Origin: an uncultured Demequina sp.
GTDB lineage: Bacteria; Actinomycetota; Actinomycetes; Actinomycetales; Demequinaceae
Assembly: GCA_937925595.1 (NCBI GenBank)
Contig: CALALQ010000320.1
Span: 1 to 6,097, forward strand
Direction of reading: 5' to 3'
Length of the DNA: 6,097 nt
The notes under the pieces were generated by a model that saw only the letters and a list, made by a program, of their open reading frames with translations, did not search any database and was not told where the DNA came from. Shown here piece by piece: positions 1 to 5,351 of the stretch; the stretch's first letter is position 1; every line of letters starts with the position of its first letter. A program made the translations under genes and the position numbers.

Positions 1-2
1 GG

Positions 3-383
3 GAGCGGGTGCTGGCGGAACTGCGCGGGCACTTCCGTCCCGAGTTCCTGAACCGGGTCGACGACATCGTGTTGTTCACCCCGCTCACGCTGCCCCAGAT
101 CGAGCACATCGTCGAGCTGCAGCTCGCCGATCTTCGGAACAGGTTGTCGGAGCGCCAGATACACCTGGATATCACGCCGGAAGCACGCCGGCTCATCGCC
201 GAACACGGTTTCGACCCGGTCTACGGTGCGCGGCCGCTGCGGCGGTACATCGCCCACGAGGTCGAGACCAAGATCGGTCGTGCGCTGTTGCGGGGTGAAA
301 TCGCACCGGGTGGCACCATCAGTGTCACGGTGGACGGCGGCGAGCTCGCCGTCGCGTATGCGGAACCCGCCGTCGCGGCCTGA
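3..383 (+). CDS. ClpB/Clp-family AAA+ chaperone, C-terminal end (5' partial)
   Basis: This is the C-terminal end of a Hsp100/Clp ATPase, an ATP-driven hexameric cytosolic unfoldase or disaggregase. The frame is open at the left edge, so the gene begins upstream; the GTG at position 9 is an internal Val codon. Visible hallmarks are the end of the second AAA+ module (HFRPEFLNRVDDIVLF, with the conserved FLNR sensor-1 region) and the Clp D2-small domain, including the sensor-2 motif GFDPVYGARPLRR. The chain then ends in a short Ala-rich tail. The motif spacing resembles ClpB more than ClpX or HslU, but the ClpB/ClpA/ClpC choice and possession of a ClpP-binding loop cannot be settled without the upstream part. 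The tail differs from what I recall of housekeeping ClpB, so a stress-inducible paralogue is likely. The gene is followed after 46 bases by the zinc-finger gene on the same strand, suggesting an operon. Confidence 0.9.
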   Translation, partial: ERVLAELRGHFRPEFLNRVDDIVLFTPLTLPQIEHIVELQLADLRNRLSERQIHLDITPEARRLIAEHGFDPVYGARPLRRYIAHEVETKIGRALLRGEIAPGGTISVTVDGGELAVAYAEPAVAA

Positions 384-397
384 GAAGAGGTGTCGTC

Positions 398-433
398 ATG
401 GGATCCGATGCAGGCAAGGAGGCGAAGCCATGA
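398..433 (+). CDS. possible 11-residue coupling or leader ORF
   Basis: In the 46-base gap after the chaperone, an ATG preceded by AGAAGAGG (383-390, about 7 bases away) opens an ORF reading MGSDAGKEAKP. Its TGA overlaps the start of the zinc-finger gene as ATGA (430-433). The Shine-Dalgarno sequence of the zinc-finger gene lies inside this ORF. The layout fits translational coupling, with ribosomes finishing the short ORF and restarting on the next gene. The peptide has no recognisable function, and a chance ORF of this length is quite possible. This is an inference from position and ribosome-binding sites only. Confidence 0.25.
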   Translation: MGSDAGKEAKP

Positions 434-696
434 CCTCGGTCCATGCCGACCCGCACGTGACCGCGATCCGGGCCGTGGTGCCCCGGACCCCACAGGGTTG
501 CGAGGAATGTCTTCGCCTCGGCACCCCGTGGGTACATCTGAGGCTGTGTCTGTCGTGCGGACACGTCGGTTGCTGCGACTCCTCGCCGGGCAAGCACGCG
601 AGCGCACACGCTCACGCCCTTGGCCATCCGATCGTCCAGTCGATGGAACCCGGTGAAGATTGGCGCTGGTGTTATGTCGACCAGAATTTCGTCTGA
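430..696 (+). CDS. UBP-type zinc-finger protein
   Basis: This is an 88-residue protein made almost wholly of one zf-UBP (ZnF-UBP/BUZ) domain. Candidate zinc ligands are C24 and C27 (CEEC), C40 and C43 (CLSC), C48/C49, H56, H60/H62 and H66, in the order expected of the family, ending in the EDWRWCYVD block. In eukaryotes this domain binds the free C-terminal Gly-Gly of ubiquitin. The bacterial partner is not known to me; a free protein C-terminus is an inference. The ATG at 430 is chosen because a strong AAGGAGG (416-422) lies 7 bases upstream. Although the frame stays open back to 226, that part lies antiparallel in codon sense to the chaperone gene and lacks the family's features. The 3' end overlaps the flavoprotein start at 674 by 23 bases, pointing to coupled translation. 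Its place between a Clp chaperone and a reductase-like protein suggests a role in protein quality control or redox stress. Confidence 0.88.
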   Translation: MTSVHADPHVTAIRAVVPRTPQGCEECLRLGTPWVHLRLCLSCGHVGCCDSSPGKHASAHAHALGHPIVQSMEPGEDWRWCYVDQNFV

Positions 697-2389
697 GGAC
701 GCCCCACGCCTCGGCGACGGTCAGCTCGTCGACGACGAGACTCCGGATACAGTCGGGGCATTCCCGCGGTTGACGGACGCCCAGGTAGCGACGCTCGAGA
801 CCGGAGGCACACGTCGATCGGTTCACGCCGGCGAGGTGCTGATCCGAGCGGGCACCCGCAGCAGCGACTTCTTCGTCATCCTTTCCGGCAAGGTCGCGAT
901 CATCGACGAGGGCGCCGAGGACGGTGAGCGTCGGATATTGCGCCTGCACGGTCCGGGCCGATTCCTGGGCGAGCTCGGACTGCTGGAAGACCAGGTGGCG
1001 TTCTTCACCGCCGAGGCGATCGAAGACGGCGAGGTGCTCGTCGTCCCAGCCGAGCGGGTGCGCGAGCTCGTCGCCCACGACCTCGTGCTCAGCGATCTGA
1101 TCCTGCGGGCCTACCTGGTGCGCCGGCACCTACTGATCGGGCTCGGTTCGGGGTTCCGAATCATCGGCTCCTGCTATTCCCCGGACACGTTGCGGCTTCG
1201 CGAGTTCGCGATGCGCAACCGGCTGCCCCACAAATGGATCGATCTGGAGCAAGACGAACGGGCGGAGCAACTGCTGCAAAGCCTGGGTGTCACCCCAGAG
1301 GACACTCCCGTCGTGATCTGGCACGGCGAGAAGGTGCTGCGCAATCCGACGAACGCCGAACTCGCCCGCATCGTCGGGCTTCCGGTCCCGGACGCAGCGC
1401 ACGACGTATGCGACCTCGTCGTCGTAGGTGCCGGACCGGCGGGTCTGGCCGCGTCCGTGTACGGCTCATCCGACGGGTTGAACACGGTGACACTGGAGTC
1501 GATCGCCGCAGGTGGGCAGGCTAGCACCTCCTCCCGGATCGAGAACTACCTGGGCTTTCCGGCAGGGATCTCCGGTGCCGAATTGGCGGAGCGGGCCGTG
1601 ATTCAGGCCGGGAAGTTCGGTACCCGCCTTCTAGTATCGGCGGAGGTGACCGGTTTGGGATCCGAGGGCGGGCACCATGTGCTCCAGCTCGCGGACGGCG
1701 GCGAGATCCGCGCCCGGGCGGTCGTGCTCGCCACCGGGGCGCGATATCGCAAGTTGGAGGTTCCGGGAATCGAGGCACTGGAGGGGAGAAGCGTGTATTA
1801 CGCCGCAACCCATCAGGAAGCGCGGCTGTGCGGCACCGACCCTGTAGCCATCGTCGGCGGCGGAAACTCCGCCGGCCAGGCCACCGTCTTCCTCGCAGAC
1901 CATGTCTCCCACGTTCACCTCCTCATCCGCGGCCACGACCTCGGAAAAAGTATGTCCCGGTATCTCGTCGACCAGATCGAACGCCATCCGCGCGTGACCG
2001 TGCACCGAAATGCCGAGATTCGTGAGGTCCACGGCGACAAGTACCTCGAAGAGATTGCAATCGAGGACAATTGCACGGGCGACAAGGCCAGGATCCGGGT
2101 GCACGCTCTGTTCGTCTTCATCGGGGCGACGCCGCATACCGGGTGGCTGACCGACGCGATCGCGCTCGACGACCACGGCTTCGTCCTCACGGGCGTGGAC
2201 GCCGTCCCCGCCCGTGAGGACGGCAACCAGAGACTCGGCGCCCCGCCGTCGAGAACACTCGAAACAAACCGGGCCGGCCTGTTCGCAGCGGGTGACGTCC
2301 GCAGCGGCTCGGTAAAACGGGTCGCATCCGCTGTCGGTGAAGGAGCGATGGCGGTACGACAAATCCATGAATACTTCGAAAGGAACTGA
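674..2389 (+). CDS. cNMP-like / thioredoxin-like / FAD-dependent pyridine nucleotide-disulfide oxidoreductase fusion
   Basis: This 571-residue cytosolic protein has three parts. Residues about 28-135 form a cyclic-nucleotide-binding-like beta roll, with the cassette GELGLLEDQVAFFTAE. Residues about 160-235 are a thioredoxin/glutaredoxin-like fold (GSCYSPDTLRLREF, and a cis-Pro motif TPVV near 211-214). Residues about 246-571 are a thioredoxin-reductase-like flavoprotein, with the FAD motif GAGPAG (252-257), ATGA (353-356), the NAD(P)H motif GGGNSAGQ (395-402) and the FAD-closing motif FAAGD (near 537-541). Two features are odd. The TrxR CXXC site is replaced by AATH within YYAATH (375-380), and the only cysteines (167, 246, 386, 467) form no CXXC. 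The cNMP cassette also lacks the Arg that normally holds the phosphate. It is therefore probably not a classical disulfide reductase or cAMP receptor; its electron acceptor is unknown. I chose the ATG at 674 because the alternative at 620 would overlap the zinc-finger gene by 77 bases; a GTG at 653 is also possible. GGTGAAGA (652-659) is a weak ribosome-binding site. Confidence 0.88.
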   Translation: MSTRISSEDAPRLGDGQLVDDETPDTVGAFPRLTDAQVATLETGGTRRSVHAGEVLIRAGTRSSDFFVILSGKVAIIDEGAEDGERRILRLHGPGRFLGELGLLEDQVAFFTAEAIEDGEVLVVPAERVRELVAHDLVLSDLILRAYLVRRHLLIGLGSGFRIIGSCYSPDTLRLREFAMRNRLPHKWIDLEQDERAEQLLQSLGVTPEDTPVVIWHGEKVLRNPTNAELARIVGLPVPDAAHDVCDLVVVGAGPAGLAASVYGSSDGLNTVTLESIAAGGQASTSSRIENYLGFPAGISGAELAERAVIQAGKFGTRLLVSAEVTGLGSEGGHHVLQLADGGEIRARAVVLATGARYRKLEVPGIEALEGRSVYYAATHQEARLCGTDPVAIVGGGNSAGQATVFLADHVSHVHLLIRGHDLGKSMSRYLVDQIERHPRVTVHRNAEIREVHGDKYLEEIAIEDNCTGDKARIRVHALFVFIGATPHTGWLTDAIALDDHGFVLTGVDAVPAREDGNQRLGAPPSRTLETNRAGLFAAGDVRSGSVKRVASAVGEGAMAVRQIHEYFERN

Positions 2390-2393
2390 CGAC

Positions 2394-2843
2394 ATGCCAG
2401 TGATGGGCACTGCAAAATTCCAGCGGTTCTTCCGGGCAGCGGCTGGACTGCACGTCGACCGGAACGATCTCAAACGCTATACAGATTTCATCGACGACAA
2501 GATCTACGACCTGATCCTCATCGGTAAGGCCTCGGCAAAGGCAAACCTGCGGGACGTGATCGAACCGTGGGACCTGCCGATCACCAAGGGGCTGCAGGAG
2601 AGCATCGACCGATTCGAGAAGCTGGACGAGGAGATCGAACTACAACCTCTGCTCGACCAACTGGCGGCCCGGCCATCCTTGGACGTGGCTCTCTCCGAGG
2701 AGACCGAGCAACGACTGCCGCTGATCGCCGGAGGCCTGAGCGTGGCGCTGGCGCATACCTTCGTCACGGTCGAGCCGGACCGCAAAAACCCCGGGACCGC
2801 CGAATGGAGCGTCGCCTTCGACATCTTCCACCTACTGCTCTGA
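2394..2843 (+). CDS. DUF1931 family protein (bacterial histone-fold pseudodimer)
   Basis: This 149-residue protein is recognised as DUF1931 from its N-terminal block (GTAKFQRFFRAAAGLHVDRN), the middle (DFIDDKIYDLI, IEPWDLPITKGLQ) and its C-terminal end in FDIFHLLL. Family members with known structures (from Aquifex and Thermus) fold as two histone-fold units in one chain. The length matches a single intact domain. By analogy it may bind DNA or another protein, but its role in Actinobacteria is not established, so chromosome or DNA protection in stress is an inference. The ATG at 2394 follows AAAGGA (2379-2384) with 9 bases between, and lies 4 bases after the flavoprotein stop, so it is almost surely co-translated with that gene. 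An ATG three codons later is a weaker alternative. The longer open frame back to 2337 overlaps the flavoprotein and is not needed. Confidence 0.85.
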   Translation: MPVMGTAKFQRFFRAAAGLHVDRNDLKRYTDFIDDKIYDLILIGKASAKANLRDVIEPWDLPITKGLQESIDRFEKLDEEIELQPLLDQLAARPSLDVALSEETEQRLPLIAGGLSVALAHTFVTVEPDRKNPGTAEWSVAFDIFHLLL

Positions 2844-2997
2844 CCCCGGGCGGCTGCCGGGGGCGACAGAGATCGATTTCCCACCCCACTGCGACGTCGG
2901 CGACTACACCGTCACCCAAATCGCAAACGTGCAGGACGTGTGCGAGTCCATCTCGGCCTTGGCCGTAGCGGGAAGTCCAGCTAGAGCGCACGCCTGA
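2842..2997 (+). pseudogene. coding-like orphan remnant, unidentified
   Basis: The gap between the DUF1931 gene and the PAS-ANTAR gene holds an open stretch in a third frame, ending at TGA 2995-2997. It has strongly G/C-biased third positions and no plausible ATG or GTG start near its beginning. The clearest part begins at 2869 and reads EIDFPPHCDVGDYTVTQIAN, then continues VQDVCESISALAVAGSP to an Ala-rich end. The pattern E-I-D-F-P followed by TV and a helical V-x-D-V-x-x-x-I loosely recalls the C-terminal end of an acyl carrier protein, but this is a weak resemblance. I read it as a possible 3' remnant of a deleted gene. It may also be chance coding-like sequence overlapping the hairpin and leader region. 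Confidence 0.3.
2844..2862 (+). terminator. GC-rich hairpin after the DUF1931 gene, candidate terminator
   Basis: Directly after the TGA of the DUF1931 gene lies CCCCGG (2844-2849), a 7-base loop, and CCGGGG (2857-2862), giving a 6-bp all-GC stem. No T-tract follows. Stems without a U-tail are often proposed as terminators or attenuators in Actinobacteria, and the position at the end of the apparent operon fits. Termination efficiency cannot be judged from sequence. Confidence 0.4.
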
Positions 2998-3020
2998 GAA
3001 GCGAGCGGGAGTGAGACGCC

Positions 3021-3688
3021 GTGCCTGGTGCGAGAGAAATTGGGGCGGATTCAGAGCAGGTGTTCGGTGGGGAGCCGCAGCGGGTCGGCAGCTTCCGATT
3101 CTTCCTCGACGGTCAGCGGTGGGAATGGTCCGACGCCGTCGCCCAGATGCACGGCTACCGGCCCGGGGACGTCACGCCGACCACCGAACTGCTGCTGTCC
3201 CACAAGCATCCCGAGGATCACCGGCGCGTCGCCCGCGTCCTCGAACGGATGATCAGTGACGCCGAACCGTTCAGCAGCAAACACCGCATCATCGACACCG
3301 CCGGCAAAGTTCACCTCGTCGTGGTCGTCGGCGACCTCTTGCACGACGACACAGACGCCGTGATCGGGACCACCGGCTTCTACATGACATCACCCAGTCC
3401 TACCGCAGCGATGTCAAGGAGTCGGTCGACGCGGCGGTCGCCGAACTCGCCGAGTCACGGGCGGTAATCGAACAGGCCACGGGCGCACTGATGCTGGTCT
3501 ACGGGATACCCGCCGACCGCGCCTTCGACGTTCTCACCTGGTGTTCCCAGCAGACCAACACCCGACTTCGCACGATCGCCGAACAACTCGTCACCGGATT
3601 CGTCGAGTGCGAACCCGCTGCGGACCTACGGACCCGGTTCGACCACCTTCTGCTCACCGCCCACCAGCGAACCCGGCAACAGGGCTGA
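3021..3688 (+). pseudogene. PAS-ANTAR sensor/antiterminator protein, split by an apparent frameshift
   Basis: PAS-ANTAR proteins sense a signal through the PAS domain and bind paired RNA hairpins through the ANTAR helices to prevent transcription termination. The first frame starts at GTG 3021, with GGGAG (3007-3011) nine bases upstream. It gives a PAS_3-like domain at residues about 20-121 (VGSFRF, RWEWSDAV, HKHPEDH, HRIID, GTTGFYM) and then runs into meaningless Ser/Arg-rich sequence to 3467. The ANTAR part is in another frame from 3386 (DITQSYRSDVKESVDAAVAE, then ESRAVIEQATGALMLVYGIP, then TWCSQQTNTRLRTIAEQL) to TGA 3686-3688. Adding one base near 3384-3387 (TACATGACATC read as TAC ATG GAC ATC) restores a continuous protein of about 222 residues of ordinary family architecture. 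No slippery heptamer is seen, so mutation or sequencing error is likelier than programmed frameshifting. The ATG at 3491 could restart translation, but inside the ANTAR helices. A weak TTGGCC-N17-TAGAGC element (2959-2987) might be its promoter. Confidence 0.8.
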
Positions 3689-3732
3689 GTGAGTGACAGT
3701 CCCGCGGGGTGTAGGGAGTCAAACGAAACCTG

Positions 3733-3752
3733 GACCGGGCTGCCGACCGGTC
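3733..3752. terminator. small inverted repeat between convergent genes, weak candidate terminator
   Basis: GACCGG (3733-3738) and CCGGTC (3747-3752) can form a 6-bp stem with an 8-base loop. It lies in the 129-base gap between the end of the PAS-ANTAR gene and the end of the minus-strand membrane-protein gene, where a two-way terminator would be useful. No T-tract is present on either side, and a stem of this size in GC-rich DNA is often chance. Nothing else was recognised in this gap. Confidence 0.2.
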
Positions 3753-3817
3753 GAGCACCCGATCTGGCACCCGCGCATCCGGGGACGGCTGGGTCGCGCG
3801 CGCTGCGCCGGCAATGA

Positions 3818-4627
3818 TCATCCCGCCTCGTTCGACGGTTGTCGCGTCTGCTCGATGCGTTGCCGCTGCCGGACCCCGTACGCCGCCTCTCTGACGGCGG
3901 CGTCGTCCTCGAGACCCGACCCGAGCGCCCCACCGATGGTCGCGATGGACGCCAGTAGCCAGGCGAGGGTGAGGTAGTCGGAAAAATTCACCCCGTGCCC
4001 GAGAATGCGGGACAGCAGTTCCGGGGGAAGAGTCAGACACGCGGTGAACAGCAGCAGGCCGAACAAAGCCACGTGGAGGACGATCACGCCGATGACCAGG
4101 GTGACGACGGTGGCGGTGTTGTACAGCACCGAACGATCGCGCTCCTCCGGCGACTTCGGTCGTTCCCACAGTTCGTGTTCGACGAGCAGCCAGAGAATCA
4201 TCGCCACGATCGACAGGACCGTCGCCGCACTCATCCGCCATGGGCCCATCGTGTCGGCGAACAACCAGATCGTGTTGGTGGCCAGTGCGATCGCACCCGT
4301 GGCGAAGGCGCCGACGAGCACCTTCGACAGTCCGGTGACCAGTCGCCACGGCCGGTTGGCCCGCACCATCCCCGACAGCAGTCGCAGTCGCCGCAGTCCC
4401 GAGGGCGCCAAGTATCGGATGCCGTCCTTGATCTGCACACACGGGTACCGTCGCGCCGCGCCGGGAGGCATGAGTTCGGGTTCACCGAGAACGCGGGCGA
4501 GCGCGAGTTCGGTGACGGTGCGGATGCGGCGCTCGATCCGGACGCCGCCCACACCGGCGACCGAGATGAGTGCGAATCTGTGGTCGACGCTGACGTCGGC
4601 CACCACCGGCGCACACAGGTCGTCCAC
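3818..4627 (-). CDS. four-helix membrane protein of unknown function, main body
   Basis: The 269 residues begin with a soluble segment (CAPVVADVSVDHRFALISVAG, about 5-25). Four hydrophobic segments follow at about 102-124, 131-149, 173-198 and 217-236. The chain ends in a charged tail containing GALGSGLEDDAAVREAAYG and RQRQR. It matches an actinobacterial family of uncharacterised membrane proteins I recall, marked by SGMVRANRPWRL, GAFATGAIAL and the ELWERP-SPEERDR loop; no function is known to me. The GTG at 4627 has no visible ribosome-binding site and lies in mid-domain, since the family normally has an N-terminal soluble domain that begins with a VLLIADPG-like strand. That strand is found just upstream in a different frame (4654-4788), so the gene is probably frameshifted or internally deleted. 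It is convergent with the PAS-ANTAR gene, and no regulation is evident. Confidence 0.7.
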   Translation of the reverse strand: MDDLCAPVVADVSVDHRFALISVAGVGGVRIERRIRTVTELALARVLGEPELMPPGAARRYPCVQIKDGIRYLAPSGLRRLRLLSGMVRANRPWRLVTGLSKVLVGAFATGAIALATNTIWLFADTMGPWRMSAATVLSIVAMILWLLVEHELWERPKSPEERDRSVLYNTATVVTLVIGVIVLHVALFGLLLFTACLTLPPELLSRILGHGVNFSDYLTLAWLLASIATIGGALGSGLEDDAAVREAAYGVRQRQRIEQTRQPSNEAG

Positions 4628-4653
4628 CGGCGCTCGGGCCGGTCAGGGCTTTG

Positions 4654-4788
4654 CAGGCGTTCCGGCAGGTAGTCGGCGATGCGTTCGGCAAGAGCCGCTG
4701 GTTCGCCCGGATCCGCGATCAGCAGCACCGAAACCTGCTCACCCGCGGCACCGGAGTGCCCCGCCTGCAGATGCTCGTTCGTCGTCAC
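4654..4788 (-). pseudogene. out-of-frame N-terminal segment of the membrane-protein gene
   Basis: From GTG 4788 the minus strand reads MTTNEHLQ, then EQVSVLLIADPGEPAALAER and IADYLPERL. This resembles the opening beta strand and helix of the soluble N-terminal domain that precedes the membrane part in this family. The frame then continues as nonsense over the main body, which is read in a different frame from 4627. The 26 bases between (4628-4653) are the junction. A single-base indel would join the two. From memory of relatives, several tens of residues are also missing here, which would mean a deletion plus frame change; I am less sure of that. An AAGG near 4793-4796 is a poor ribosome-binding site. 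An in-frame TGA at 4846-4848 bars a longer N-terminus. Confidence 0.5.
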
Positions 4789-5187
4789 CGCCTTCGCGTA
4801 CCTGCCCGGTGTGTCCCCAAACTCCAGGCTGTGGGTGCGAGTCGATCACAGCGCCCGCCACGGATATCGGCTGCCAGTCCGTGTCCGGTAGACACCCCGC
4901 AGCGTCTGAGGATGCACCGCGGACACGACCACAACCCGCGGGATCTGGTCCGCTCGGTGCACCCCGCTGATCGATCCATTAGGGGCAAACGGGCCAATGA
5001 CTGGGCATCGATCTCCTTACGGGATAGCGACCGGGCTGAGGATTCTGACAAGTTCGTGGGAATAAGGCACTGACACGACGGCGAGAACCTGCAGGTCGGA
5101 GATCCGCGAAGTGACACCGATCCGCGGAACCTACAGTTTTTGTTGTTGTCGAGATGCGCCGAAGATGAGCGAGATGGGCGGGGCAGA
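4789..5187. other. stretch without a confident gene
   Basis: No ORF here has both a credible start and a recognisable product. The minus strand has two open blocks in the same frame as the 4788 start, separated by TGA 4846-4848. The upstream block (about 4846-5007) contains HRADQIPRVVVVSAVHPQTL, which looks protein-like but matches nothing I know. A plus-strand frame ending in TGA near 5073 is antisense to it and less G/C-biased. A direct repeat GATCCGCG (5101-5108 and 5119-5126) with an 8-bp palindrome TCCGCGGA (5121-5128) is present, with no assigned role. The stretch may be gene debris plus 5' regulatory DNA for the flanking genes. Confidence 0.5.
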
Positions 5188-5215
5188 TTAACTGGGCCGA
5201 CCGCAGCTTTATAAG
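5188..5215 (+). promoter_or_regulatory. candidate promoter for the 5352 gene pair
   Basis: TTAACT (5188-5193), a 16-base spacer and TATAAG (5210-5215) form a plausible sigma-70-type promoter facing right. This AT-rich core stands out in an otherwise GC-rich region. Transcription would start near 5221 and give a leader of about 130 bases before ATG 5352. The -10 element lies in the loop of the inverted repeat at 5200-5231, so a bound repressor could block it. TTGACC at 5248-5253 was considered as another -35, but no good -10 follows at the right distance. Confidence 0.4.
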
Positions 5216-5231
5216 GCTTCTGAGCTGCGGT
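5200..5231. promoter_or_regulatory. 9-bp inverted repeat around the -10 element, candidate operator
   Basis: ACCGCAGCT (5200-5208) and AGCTGCGGT (5223-5231) are perfect inverted copies separated by 14 bases that include TTATAA. The half-site centres are 23 bp apart, about two DNA turns, as expected for a dimeric regulator binding one face. As RNA only the downstream half would be transcribed from the proposed start, so a DNA operator fits better than an RNA hairpin. No regulator gene for it is visible in the window. Confidence 0.4.
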
Positions 5232-5351
5232 TTCCCGGAATGAAACCTTGACCGGCTCTCTCGCGTCTCACCGAGTCTCTGTCAGTCTGTAGCGGCGTGT
5301 CCTGTCAATCTTCACTGCATCTCGACACGGACAGCCGGAAGAATCCGCACC

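Noticed and set aside
226..429. N-terminal extension of the zinc-finger protein
   Set aside because: The extension overlaps the chaperone gene and is Arg/Ser-rich shadow; a strong AAGGAGG marks ATG 430 instead.
620..673. Upstream ATG start for the flavoprotein
   Set aside because: It would overlap the zinc-finger gene by 77 bases and add residues with no family-like features.
221..1129. Long minus-strand ORF of 302 codons
   Set aside because: It lies antisense to the chaperone end, the zinc-finger gene and the cNMP-like domain, all recognised; long antisense frames are common in GC-rich DNA.
1631..2473. Minus-strand ORF of 280 codons
   Set aside because: Antisense to the FAD/NAD(P)H domains and the DUF1931 start, with no recognisable domain of its own.
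2959..2987. TTGGCC-N17-TAGAGC as promoter of the PAS-ANTAR gene
   Set aside because: The spacing is right, but only 4/6 and 3/6 matches to consensus; mentioned in the gene entry and not called on its own.
3654..4442. Minus-strand ORF overlapping the membrane protein in another frame
   Set aside because: The alternative frame gives the coherent transmembrane pattern and family motifs; this one gives His/Arg-rich nonsense.
4005..4970. Plus-strand ORF of 321 codons
   Set aside because: Mostly antisense to the membrane-protein gene; composition is Ser/Arg/Pro-rich shadow sequence with no motif.
4785..5117. Minus-strand ORF of 110 codons in the gap
   Set aside because: Cys/Arg/Ser-rich composition, no motif, and another minus-strand frame looks more protein-like over the same bases.
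5101..5128. GATCCGCG direct repeat with TCCGCGGA palindrome
   Set aside because: Only two short GC-rich copies with no link to a promoter or gene; easily chance.
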